DNA of 64,000 bases from Burkholderia sp. SRS-W-2-2016 (GTDB taxonomy: Bacteria > Pseudomonadota > Gammaproteobacteria > Burkholderiales > Burkholderiaceae). The notes under the pieces are model-generated. The model was not told the DNA's origin and did not search any database. It was given only the letters and a program-made list of their open reading frames with translations. Position numbers and translations under genes: made by a program. Positions 7,911-16,520 of the stretch are shown piece by piece. Location of the stretch: positions 62,001 through 126,000 of the forward strand of contig NZ_MSDV01000052.1 of NCBI RefSeq assembly GCF_001931485.1. Reading direction: 5' to 3'. Position 1 is the first letter of the stretch, and each line of letters opens with the position of its first letter.

Positions 7911-10058
7911 GTGACCGCTACGAGCCCACTCGCCCCCGCGCGCCCGCACGTTCTTCTGAGCGAAGCCACCGCCCTCAGCGCCGCCGGCCAGTTCGCCGAC
8001 GCGCTGGCGCTGCTCGCCCCGCTCGTCGGCGCGAACGCCGGCGCCGAAGATGCGGAGCACACCGATGCGCTCAATCTCGCGGCGATGTGCGCGATGGGTA
8101 CAGGCCAGCCCGCGCACGCGCAGGCGCTATGGCTGCGCTGCATCCACGCGAAGCCGGATTTCGCCGACGCGTATCTGGGCCTCGGCGCGATGCTCGCGAC
8201 GCTCAACCAGCTTGCCGAAGCGGAAGCGGTTTACGGCCAGCTTGCCGCGCTACGTCCCGCCGACGCCGACGTCCACAGCAATCGCGGGATCGTGCTGCAC
8301 CGGCTCGGACGGCACGACGCGGCCGAGACCGCGTACCGCGCGGCGCTCGCACTGCGTCCGGATCACGTCGACGCGCACTACAACCTCGGCATCGCGCTTC
8401 ACGAACAGCGCCGTCTCGACGACGCGGAGGCGGCCTATCGCGCGGCGCTCGCCGCGAATCCCCAGTTTGCGAAAGCGCACAACAACCTCGGCAACCTGTT
8501 GCGCGAACGCGGCCGCATCGAAGACGCTGAAGAAGCCTATCGGCAGGCGCTGCTCGCGCACCCTCACTACCCGGAGGCACTGAACAACCTCGGCGCTCTA
8601 TACAGATCGCTCGGCCGCCTCCGCGAAGCCGAACTCGCCTGCCGCCTCGCGCTGCAAATCCGCCCGGCCTACCCGGAGGCGCTCAACAATCTCGGCTGCG
8701 TGCTCACCGAGCTCAAGCGTCTGCCCGAGGCCGAAAGCGCGTACCGGCAGACGCTCGCGTTGCGCCCCGCGTTCGCCGACGCGCATTACAACCTCGGCTG
8801 CGTGCTGCACGCACTGGACCAGCCGGTCGATGCCGAAGCCGCGTATCGGGAAGCGCTCCGGCTTGCGCCGGACCGCGTCGAAGCGGCCAATAACCTCGGC
8901 TGCGCGCTGCTAACGCAAGCGCGCCTGCCCGACGCACTCGCGGCGTTTCAGCACGCGCTCGGCTTGCGCGACGACATCGCGGAAACGCACTTCAACATCG
9001 GCAGCATCGTGAAAGAACTCGGCGAGCTGGAGCAAGCCGAAGCCGCCTACCGCCGCGCGCTCGCGTTGCGCCCCGACTACGGCGACGCGAAGTTCCGTCT
9101 CGCTACGCTGCTCATCGGCATGGGCCGCTTCGAGGAAGGCTTTCTGCTGTATGAATGCCGCTACGAGATGGTCGGGTTCGCGCATCACGCCACGCAGTCG
9201 ATGCTGCAATGCCCGCGCTGGCGCGGCGAGCCGCTCGCCGGCAAATCGCTGCTCGTCTGGCAGGAAGATGGACTCGGCGACATGCTGCAGTTCGGACGTT
9301 ATCTGCGCCTGCTGAAAGCTCAGGGCGCCGCGCACGTCGCGTTTGCCTGTACGGCGCCGCTCCAGCGCCTGTTCACCGAGGTCGATGGCGTCGACGCCGT
9401 GCTCACTCACGACGAAGCCGCGGCGCGCGCCGGCACGTTCGATTACTGGACCAGCCTGCTCAGCGCACCGCTGTATCTGGGCACGACGCCCGACACGATT
9501 CCGCCGCCGCTGCGCGTCACCGTCGATCCAGCGCGCATCGAGCATTGGCGCGAGCGCCTTGCCGCGCTAGGCGCGGGACCCCGGGTGGGTCTCGTCTGGA
9601 AGGGCAACCCGAAGCACCACAACGACGCGCACCGTTCGCTGCCGTTGCTGAACACGTTGGCGCCGCTCTGGAGCGTGCCGGGCGTGAAGTTCGTGAGCCT
9701 GCAGAAAGGCGCGGGGGAAGACGAAGCGCTGTCGTTTCCCGCGAGCCTGCCGATCCTGCCGCTGGGCGCCGATCTCGCAGACTTCACCGACACCGCCGCG
9801 GTCATCTCGCAACTCGATCTGCTGATCTGCGTGGATACATCGACGGCGCATCTGGCCGCCTCGCTCGGCAAACCGTGCTGGGTACTGCTGCCGGCGCGCG
9901 ATGTGGACTGGCGCTGGATGCACGACCGCGACGACTCGCCGTGGTATCCCGGGACGGTCCGGCTGTTCCGGCGAGGCCTGGATGAACCGTGGCTCGCCGT
10001 CGCGGAGCGCGTGCGGCAGGCGTGCGCCGCGTGGTTCGACGCGCGGTTCGACGCGTGA
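7911..10058 (+). CDS. TPR-repeat glycosyltransferase (GT-B), candidate flagellin glycosyltransferase
   Basis: About 715 residues if started at GTG 7911; an open frame continues upstream to 7689, but its 74 extra residues are Arg-rich and look non-coding. No clear ribosome-binding site decides the start. Residues ~20-400 hold about ten 34-residue TPR units (repeated ALRPDHVDAHYNLGIAL-like motifs). Residues ~420-715 form a GT-B-like domain with CPRWRGEPLAGKSLLVW, GLGDMLQFGRYLR, PRVGLVWKGNP and DLLICVDTSTAHLAASLGKP, the last resembling heptosyltransferase-type donor sites. TPR plus GT architecture beside flagellin is that of FlmG of Caulobacter, in which the TPR part docks flagellin. Divergent from fliC. 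Donor sugar and target are inferred. Confidence 0.82.
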   Translation: MTATSPLAPARPHVLLSEATALSAAGQFADALALLAPLVGANAGAEDAEHTDALNLAAMCAMGTGQPAHAQALWLRCIHAKPDFADAYLGLGAMLATLNQLAEAEAVYGQLAALRPADADVHSNRGIVLHRLGRHDAAETAYRAALALRPDHVDAHYNLGIALHEQRRLDDAEAAYRAALAANPQFAKAHNNLGNLLRERGRIEDAEEAYRQALLAHPHYPEALNNLGALYRSLGRLREAELACRLALQIRPAYPEALNNLGCVLTELKRLPEAESAYRQTLALRPAFADAHYNLGCVLHALDQPVDAEAAYREALRLAPDRVEAANNLGCALLTQARLPDALAAFQHALGLRDDIAETHFNIGSIVKELGELEQAEAAYRRALALRPDYGDAKFRLATLLIGMGRFEEGFLLYECRYEMVGFAHHATQSMLQCPRWRGEPLAGKSLLVWQEDGLGDMLQFGRYLRLLKAQGAAHVAFACTAPLQRLFTEVDGVDAVLTHDEAAARAGTFDYWTSLLSAPLYLGTTPDTIPPPLRVTVDPARIEHWRERLAALGAGPRVGLVWKGNPKHHNDAHRSLPLLNTLAPLWSVPGVKFVSLQKGAGEDEALSFPASLPILPLGADLADFTDTAAVISQLDLLICVDTSTAHLAASLGKPCWVLLPARDVDWRWMHDRDDSPWYPGTVRLFRRGLDEPWLAVAERVRQACAAWFDARFDA

Positions 10059-10171
10059 CGGCAGCGCCGCGTTTGCCGCAGCGCCCGGTCACGCGACCGC
10101 TGCGAAGACGCCGCTGAAACCATGCTTGATCAGATCAGCGGCGAGACTTCAGCCAACGCGGCCGCACGCGC

Positions 10172-11182
10172 TCAACGCGTCAACGTCACCGCCAGATACG
10201 TCGCATACAACACGCCGCACACCAGCAACGCCCACACCCTCACGCCCTGTTCGCGCACGTTGATACGCAGCCACGCGGACGCGGCCAGCGTGATCATCAC
10301 GCCGGTCAGCACTTCGATGCGCGGCGTCCACGGCGTCAGCAAAATGCCGATCGCGGGCAACAGCGTGCCCTGAAACACCATTGCGCCGGTGATGTTGCCG
10401 AACGCGAGCGTGTCCTTGCCGCGGCGGATCCACAGAATGCTGTTGACCTTCTCGGGCAACTCGGTCGCGATCGGAATGATCAGCAGCGACAGCAGCAGCG
10501 GCGACACCTGGAACACCTCGGACACGCCCCGCACGCCTTCGATAAAGCCTTCCGCGCCCCACACCAGCAAGGCGACCGCGAGCACCAGCTGCACGCCGAT
10601 CGTCGCGAGATTGGTCGGGATGCCGAAGCGCGCGAGAAACATCTTGCCGGGCGCCTCGGTGCCATGACCGGCATCGACCAGCCCGCTCGACGCGCGGAAC
10701 GTCTTCACGACATACATCACATAGACGCCGACCAGCGCGATGCTGAACAGCGCGCGCACGATCATCTGCTCGTGCGGCACGTACATCGCGACGGCCGCGA
10801 GCGCGAATGCGCACAGGAAGTAGTTCAGATCGCGCGTGAAGCCGCTGCGCTCGGGCGCGACCCAGCCGTTGACGCCGCGCGTGCGCAGGATCGCGAGCGT
10901 CATCAGAAACGTGGAGAGCGTGGACAGCATCAGCGGCGCGCCGAGAATCGCGCCGACGCCGATTTCCTGATTGACGGTGCCGCCGGTCTTGCTGCCGGCG
11001 ATCGCGAGCAGCGGCACCAGCGTTTCGGGCAGCGCGGTGCCGACCGCCGCGAACAGCGAGCCGGTCACGCCTTCGGAGATTTTCAGACGCTCGCCGAGAT
11101 GTTCGAGCGCATTGGTGAAGAGTTCGGCCGCCACCAGGATGACGACCAGCATGATTGCGAGTTCGAGCAGCAGACCTGTCAT
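10172..11182 (-). CDS. sodium/calcium exchanger family (CaCA) membrane protein
   Basis: 336-residue integral inner-membrane protein with about ten hydrophobic segments. The start ATG 11182 has GGGAG upstream and begins MTGLLLELAIMLVVILVAAE, directly in the first membrane helix. Two inverted alpha-repeats typical of the Na/Ca exchanger superfamily are seen: GVTGSLFAAVGTALPETLVP at about residues 36-55 and LLSLLIIPIATELPEKVNSI in the second half, each with the ion-coordinating Glu in a TxLPE/TELPE context. Between the repeats is a short polar loop (VDAGHGTEAPG). The family exchanges Ca2+ or other cations against Na+ or H+. It converges on the TPR gene. Substrate ion is not decidable from sequence. 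Confidence 0.88.
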   Translation of the reverse strand: MTGLLLELAIMLVVILVAAELFTNALEHLGERLKISEGVTGSLFAAVGTALPETLVPLLAIAGSKTGGTVNQEIGVGAILGAPLMLSTLSTFLMTLAILRTRGVNGWVAPERSGFTRDLNYFLCAFALAAVAMYVPHEQMIVRALFSIALVGVYVMYVVKTFRASSGLVDAGHGTEAPGKMFLARFGIPTNLATIGVQLVLAVALLVWGAEGFIEGVRGVSEVFQVSPLLLSLLIIPIATELPEKVNSILWIRRGKDTLAFGNITGAMVFQGTLLPAIGILLTPWTPRIEVLTGVMITLAASAWLRINVREQGVRVWALLVCGVLYATYLAVTLTR

Positions 11183-11597
11183 GCGGCGCTCCCGGCCGAC
11201 GTGCGGCAAACACGGCAATTCACCGACACCGGCCGGCGGCTCGAAGCGAAAGCAAAGGGGAAAACGGCTGACGTGCAACGGTGATTCACAGGGCAACTCC
11301 GCGGTCGGACGTAAGTGACGAACCATGACGCACCGCCACCCGTCCGACCAGAACGAGGCAGTACGTCAATGGTCTCGCCAAACCGACCCGGTCGAACGCG
11401 CCATGACCCGCAGGCCAAGTATGTTGACGCGCTCTCCTCCATGCGATGAAGGAAGGCTACTCCCCAGTGACCGGTGGATTCTAAAGGCTCGCCCGCCTTT
11501 CAACAAGCTTGAACGTGTGACCGGTTGGTCAACAATTGTGAGATAGCGCGGCGGCCGCGCGGCGCCGTCGATGCGCTCCGCCTGCCGCCAACCGCGC
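11183..11597. other. gene-free stretch between exchanger and glf
   Basis: 415 bases with no supported gene. A small inverted repeat, TGACC-GGTT-GGTCA, lies near 11517-11530 and could be an operator, but there is nothing more to link it to a regulator. Confidence 0.5.
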
Positions 11598-12728
11598 TCA
11601 ACCGAGCGCCACGGCCTCGTCGATCGCGGCCACCGCCACTTTCTCGCAGAACGCCAAAGCGGCGCCCACCACCTGATGCATATCGTAGTAACGATATTCG
11701 CCGAGACGGCCGCCGAAATGCACGCGCGGCGCGAGTTCGTCGGCCTGCGCGCGATACCGCTCGAACAACGCTTCGCTTTCCTCATTACGTGCCGGGTAGT
11801 ACTCGATATCGCCCTGACGCCACTCCTGCGGATATTCGCGGGTAATCAGCGTGACCGGCTCCTTCGTGTTCATGTCGAAGTGCTTGTGCTCGAGAATGCG
11901 CGTCCACGGCACGTCGGCTTCCGTGTAGTTGACGACCGCGTTGCCCTGGTAATCGGCGACGCCGACCAGTTCGCGCTCGAAGCGCAGCGACCGATATTCG
12001 AGCACGCCGTGCCGGTAGTCGAAGAACGCATCGATCGGGCCGGTGTAGATGATCCGGTCGTAGTCCGCGATCCACGCGTCGCGATTAGCGTGGAAATCCA
12101 CCCCGGTCTCGACCGTCACGCCGTCCAGCAACTTGTCGACGATCGCGGTATAGCCGCCCACCGGAATGCCCTGATAGCGGTCGTTGAAATAGTTGTCGTC
12201 GAAGGTCAGCCGCACCGGCAGGCGCTTCACCGCGTCGGCCGGCAAATCGCGCGGATGCCGTCCCCACTGCTTGGTCGTATAGCCTTCGATGAACAGCCGG
12301 TACAGCGTCGGCCCGATCACCGAGCAGCAATACTCTTCCATGTTGGCGGGCGCGGGATTGTCGATGATGTCCGCCGCGAGGCGCGCGCGGGCCGCTTCGG
12401 GCGTGCGCACGCCGAACACCTGATACAGCGTGAACAGGTTGATCGGAAAGCTGTAAAGCTGCTCGCCGTGCGCAACCTTCACGCGGTTCACGTAGTGGTT
12501 GAATTCGGCGAACTGGCACATGTAGTCCCAGATCCGCTTCGAGTTCGTATGGAAGATATGCGCGCCGTACACGTGCTCGTGGCAACCGGCTTCCGGCACG
12601 TGCCGGGTGTAGATATTGCCGCCGACGTGGGTGCGCTTTTCGATCACGTGACAGTGATGACCCGCGCGCGTCAACTCACGCGCGCAAACGGCGCCATACA
12701 GGCCCGCGCCGACGATTAGAACCCGCAT
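11598..12728 (-). CDS. glf: UDP-galactopyranose mutase
   Basis: Flavoenzyme that interconverts UDP-galactopyranose and UDP-galactofuranose, the donor for galactofuranose in surface glycans. The 376-residue product has the FAD dinucleotide fold at its N-terminus (VLIVGAGLYGAV, residues 3-14), then VIEKRTHVGGNIYT and the family signature YGAHIFHT at about 54-61, followed later by GYTTKQWG and IPVGGYTAIVDKLL. C-terminal ITREYPQ and Y-rich stretches match the substrate site. It is the last gene of a minus-strand group behind the DUF4422 gene (54-base gap). Its presence indicates a galactofuranose-containing polymer or protein glycan nearby. Confidence 0.96.
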   Translation of the reverse strand: MRVLIVGAGLYGAVCARELTRAGHHCHVIEKRTHVGGNIYTRHVPEAGCHEHVYGAHIFHTNSKRIWDYMCQFAEFNHYVNRVKVAHGEQLYSFPINLFTLYQVFGVRTPEAARARLAADIIDNPAPANMEEYCCSVIGPTLYRLFIEGYTTKQWGRHPRDLPADAVKRLPVRLTFDDNYFNDRYQGIPVGGYTAIVDKLLDGVTVETGVDFHANRDAWIADYDRIIYTGPIDAFFDYRHGVLEYRSLRFERELVGVADYQGNAVVNYTEADVPWTRILEHKHFDMNTKEPVTLITREYPQEWRQGDIEYYPARNEESEALFERYRAQADELAPRVHFGGRLGEYRYYDMHQVVGAALAFCEKVAVAAIDEAVALG

Positions 12729-12782
12729 GTCCTCGTTTCCTTCTGTTTGGTCGATAGCCGTTGCGCTGTGTCGAGCGACGGC

Positions 12783-13526
12783 TTACACGTTGTTGAGGAC
12801 GAAGATCTGCGATTCGTACGCGCGCAGCCGGTTCGCGAAAATGAACGCGCTGGTGAAGCGCTCGGCCAGATAGCCCGGATAGCGAAACGGCTGATAGCGC
12901 GCGCCGGGCACCTCGTCGTATTCGCCGACGCGCTGGAACACCCGGTCGATCACGAAGAACAACTGCTTGCAGTAGTGATCGAAAACGTCCTTCCGGCAGA
13001 TCAGCATGTTGCCGTAGATATTGCGGTTCTCGACGCGCAGCGGATGGTTGTGGCGGCCGTACAGGAAGTCGACTTCATCGACGAACACGTCCCATTCTTT
13101 CGCGGACTGCGTCGCCAGATAGCTTTCGCGCAGCGTCAGCGGGCACGGGTCCGAGCGCGGCACGATGATGTCGTAGGTTTGCAGGATCCGCTCGATCGAT
13201 TCGGCCTGACGCGGGTCCGCAAGAATCGATGCGATGTTGTTGTCGTACGCGAGTTCGAGCCAGCCGCTAGCGAAATGCGTGGTCGGCACGAAGTTGAAAT
13301 AGCGCCGGTAGTGGCAGATGCCGACGAAGTCCGCGTTGATGTTCTTCCACACCCAATACGTGGCGGTGAGCTCGCAATAGAAGCGGTTCAGGTGGGCGAT
13401 GTTGTCCTTGCCGAGATCGTCGCGATATTTCGCGCCGTCGAATTTATTCGGGCCGACGGCAATCGGCCAGTAAAGGTCGGACTCGGGAAACGAGGTGTTC
13501 TTGTGACTGACGACGCAGATTGGCAT
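12783..13526 (-). CDS. DUF4422-type capsular/exopolysaccharide glycosyltransferase-like protein
   Basis: 247-residue soluble protein of the DUF4422 family, often encoded in capsule and LPS loci and regarded as a GT-A-like glycosyltransferase. Diagnostic features are an N-terminal ICVVSHKN, PIAVGPNKF, YCELTATYWVWKNI and the signature DFVGICHYRRYFNF near residues 66-79, then DIIVPRSDPCPLTLRESY. The start ATG 13524-13526 is preceded by AGGA. It lies 79 bases after the OGT-like fusion gene and 54 bases before glf, so the three are probably one transcript. Together with glf it may add galactose or galactofuranose; this is inference. Confidence 0.82.
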   Translation of the reverse strand: MPICVVSHKNTSFPESDLYWPIAVGPNKFDGAKYRDDLGKDNIAHLNRFYCELTATYWVWKNINADFVGICHYRRYFNFVPTTHFASGWLELAYDNNIASILADPRQAESIERILQTYDIIVPRSDPCPLTLRESYLATQSAKEWDVFVDEVDFLYGRHNHPLRVENRNIYGNMLICRKDVFDHYCKQLFFVIDRVFQRVGEYDEVPGARYQPFRYPGYLAERFTSAFIFANRLRAYESQIFVLNNV

Positions 13527-13605
13527 GCTGATTCCTGGAGTCGATCCGGGCGTCGCGCGACGCGGCCCGGATCCTGATGTACGGGTGTGGAGCGCGGACG
13601 CGCGA

Positions 13606-16350
13606 TCAGGCGACGAGCGCCTTCTTCGCGTAGAACTCCATCAGGGTCGGCTGGCGGTCGGGAATGCGGAAACCGGCCAGCTCGAAGCCGCATTCGTTCA
13701 AGAGGCGCGCGAGCGTCGCGCGGCTGAACAGATGGCTGTTGCCGATCTCCTGCCAGAACGGGTTCGCGTTCTGGCTTTCCAGCACCTTCCACACCGAAGA
13801 ATTGAATTGCGGCGCGCTCACCACCAGCAGACCGCCCGGCCGCAGCACCTGGTGCGCTTTGAGCAGCACCGCGCGCGGATCGGTCATTTGCGGCAGCACG
13901 TCCATCATCGTCAGCACGTCGACGACGATCTCGATCTGCAGCGTCATGAAGTCGTGGTGCATCGCCATCAGCCCGCGCTGGCGCATCCGGTTCACCGCGT
14001 CCGCATTCGTGTCGAGACCGATCGCGGTGAAGCCGTAGTCCGCCGCGCCCATCACGAGGCTGCCGCTGCCGCAGCCGACATCGACCCAGTACGCGGGCGC
14101 GTCGCGGCGCGCGAGCGCCGGGCCATAGCCGCCGAGCAGGTCCACCACCTTGTCGACGACCGGCAGCCACTTCGCCGGATCGATCTCCGCGCCGGCCGGC
14201 GGGGTCGCGTTCAGCAGCGCGCGGCCCGCGTCGGTCCAGTGGTAGCGCGAGTGCACGTGCCGGCAGGCGGGCGACGTGCACTGCATCCACGTGAATTCGG
14301 TCGGCAGCGGCGCGCGCCACGCGGGCAGCGGGCGGCAGCTGATCGCGCCGAGCGTCGTGCTCACGCTCTGGCACAGCGGGCACGCGGTGTACAGCGTGCG
14401 CAGCGCGGCGTTCTGGCTCGGCGGCACGGCCGCGCGCTCCGCTTCGGCGATTTGTCCGCAGTCGCTCACGTCGAGGTGAGCGAGCGCGCCGCCGTCGCGT
14501 TGCTGCGCGATCATCGCTTCGATGCCGCGCTCGAAATTACGCGTGAAGCGCAGCGTGTCGAACAGCGGTTCACTCAGGCGATTCGCTTCGACGCGAGCGC
14601 GCAACGCGCTGCGATAGCCGGCGTCGCTCGCGATTCGCTTCGCGATCCGAACCATCTGGTCGCGATCGTCGCCGACCAGCTCGGGCACGCCGAGCGCATT
14701 CAACAGGCTCTCGCTCACGCGCGACGAAAAGTGCTGGCCGCGCGCGGTGATCACCGGCACGCCGGCCCACAGCGCGTCGGAGGTGGTCGTGTGACCGTTG
14801 CAAACCAGCGTGTCGAGCACCGCGTCGACCAGTTGCAGGCGGGTCAGATGGTCGTGCGGATCGGCGAACGGCGCGAAGATCACGCGCGCCGGATCGACGC
14901 CCATCTGCTCGGCGTAGCGCGCCAGATTGGCCATCTGCGCTTCGCTCTGGCCGAGCAGCCACAGCACCGCGTCGGGCACTTCGGTCAGCACCCGCATCCA
15001 TACTTCGAAGCTGCCGCGGTCGATCTTGTACGACTGGTTGAACGCGCCGAACACCACCTTGTCTTCCGGCAGTCCGTGCGCCGCGCGCGTGCCCGGCCGC
15101 GGCGGCACGAGGCGCTTGCGGTCGTTGCACTGGTAGGTGTGCGGCAGGCGGCAGAATTTCTCCGGGTAGTACGGCGCGCTCGCGTCCGGCGTGACGAAGC
15201 GGTCGGACACGATGTAGTCGATATACGGGCTGCCCGCGCTGCCCGGAAAGCCGATGAACGCAGCCTGTAGCCGCGCGGCCCGGTACGCCATGATCCCCGA
15301 GCGGCCGCCGCCGGTGTACAGCTTCAGGTCGAACAGGATGTCGAGGTCGTCGGCGGCGATCCGCTCGGCGGCCTGCTGATCGCTCAGCGTATGAATCTCG
15401 ACGTGGTGCTCGACCGCGTCGAGAAAGCGCTGCCGGTAATCGGACACATCGGGCGCCGTGTAGTCGTACGCGAAAATCTCGAAGCGCTCGCGGTCGTGCG
15501 ATTCGAGCAGACCGGCCATCAGATGCATCGTCGCGTGGTTGCGGAAATCGCTCGACAGGTAGCCGACCCGCACCCGCTCGCCGGGGCGGCGCGCGGCGCG
15601 CGGCGCGGCGAGCGGCGGCCCGTCCGCGGGCGGCACCGTGCGCGCCACATAGGCCTCGGTCACCGCCAGGTTCACCGCTTCGTTCGCGCACCAGGTGAGA
15701 TTGGTCAGCGGATATTCCTGCGCGCCGCCGAATTCGCCGCGCGCATACCAGCCGAGCAGTTTCTGCTGCAGCGGCTCGATGCTGTCCCAGTCGCAGGTGT
15801 AGCGCATCGCGACCAGCGACGAACCGACGATCGCCGCATCGTCCGGCGCGAGTTCGAGCAGTTTGCGGAACGCGCGCGCGGCGTCGTCGAACTTGCCGAT
15901 GTTTTGCAGGAACAGCGCCGCGCGCGACAGATAGGTTGGATTGCTGCTGAGTTCGAGCTGTCGATGCGCGGCGTCCGCGCCGTCCTTGAAGCGGCCGGCG
16001 TTGAAGGTGGTGGTGACCAGCGTGTCGAGGATCGTGTCGTCCTCCGGCGCTTCGGCGCGCGCCCGCGCGAGACAGTCGAGCGCCGCGTCGATTTCGCGCT
16101 CGCCGGTCAGCAGCATCCCGGCGACCAGCCAGTTGCGCGAGCCGGCGCCTTTCTCGCCGGCCTCGCGATACGCGGCGATCGCGTCGCGCGCGCGGCCGCA
16201 GATACGCAGCGCCTCGGCCTTCAGGGTCAGCAGGCCGGGATTGCCGGGGTGCAGCGCGAGCCATTGCTCCACTTCCGGCAGCGCCTCGGCGGCCTGGCCG
16301 CCATTGATCCGCTCCAGCAATTGCGCGACAACAATTTCGCCGTTAGCCAT
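13606..16350 (-). CDS. TPR + SPINDLY/OGT-type (GT41) O-glycosyltransferase fused to a SAM methyltransferase
   Basis: About 914 residues from ATG 16350; GTG 16362 would add four, and neither has a strong ribosome-binding site. Residues ~10-215 are TPR-like helices. Residues ~265-640 match GT41 O-GlcNAc transferases: VGYLSSDFRNHATMHLM, the catalytic-type Lys (~442) in FNQSYKIDRGSFEVW, and CNGHTTTSDALWAGVPVIT, which closely parallels the UDP-binding loop of human OGT. Residues ~645-680 carry CPLCQ and a later PAC, a possible zinc knuckle. Residues ~690-914 form a class I methyltransferase with VDVGCGSGSLV (~757) and GLDTNADAV. GT41 enzymes glycosylate Ser/Thr. It sits 158 bases after the giant Ser/Thr-rich gene and heads the DUF4422-glf group. 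An unusual fusion; its target is unknown. Confidence 0.87.
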   Translation of the reverse strand: MANGEIVVAQLLERINGGQAAEALPEVEQWLALHPGNPGLLTLKAEALRICGRARDAIAAYREAGEKGAGSRNWLVAGMLLTGEREIDAALDCLARARAEAPEDDTILDTLVTTTFNAGRFKDGADAAHRQLELSSNPTYLSRAALFLQNIGKFDDAARAFRKLLELAPDDAAIVGSSLVAMRYTCDWDSIEPLQQKLLGWYARGEFGGAQEYPLTNLTWCANEAVNLAVTEAYVARTVPPADGPPLAAPRAARRPGERVRVGYLSSDFRNHATMHLMAGLLESHDRERFEIFAYDYTAPDVSDYRQRFLDAVEHHVEIHTLSDQQAAERIAADDLDILFDLKLYTGGGRSGIMAYRAARLQAAFIGFPGSAGSPYIDYIVSDRFVTPDASAPYYPEKFCRLPHTYQCNDRKRLVPPRPGTRAAHGLPEDKVVFGAFNQSYKIDRGSFEVWMRVLTEVPDAVLWLLGQSEAQMANLARYAEQMGVDPARVIFAPFADPHDHLTRLQLVDAVLDTLVCNGHTTTSDALWAGVPVITARGQHFSSRVSESLLNALGVPELVGDDRDQMVRIAKRIASDAGYRSALRARVEANRLSEPLFDTLRFTRNFERGIEAMIAQQRDGGALAHLDVSDCGQIAEAERAAVPPSQNAALRTLYTACPLCQSVSTTLGAISCRPLPAWRAPLPTEFTWMQCTSPACRHVHSRYHWTDAGRALLNATPPAGAEIDPAKWLPVVDKVVDLLGGYGPALARRDAPAYWVDVGCGSGSLVMGAADYGFTAIGLDTNADAVNRMRQRGLMAMHHDFMTLQIEIVVDVLTMMDVLPQMTDPRAVLLKAHQVLRPGGLLVVSAPQFNSSVWKVLESQNANPFWQEIGNSHLFSRATLARLLNECGFELAGFRIPDRQPTLMEFYAKKALVA

Positions 16351-16384
16351 TTCAAACGTCACAGAGGTTGCAGATTACGCAGAC

Positions 16385-16433
16385 AAAAAAAGACTGGGCG
16401 AGCGGCGCGGATTAGTGCGCCACTCGTCCAGTC
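16385..16433 (-). terminator. rho-independent terminator of the giant repeat gene
   Basis: On the minus strand a long stem (GACTGG-ACGAG-GCGC arm pairing with GCGC-CTCG-CCAGTC) is followed by seven Ts. It lies 88 bases after the stop at 16521 and separates this gene from the downstream glycosyltransferase group. Confidence 0.85.
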
Positions 16434-16520
16434 GGCAGTGCCTGACACACTTTGTCCATCATGTTACGGACGCGATGTGCCGGGCAACGTCGGGATCTAA
16501 GGCCCGTTTGTGCTTCTTTT

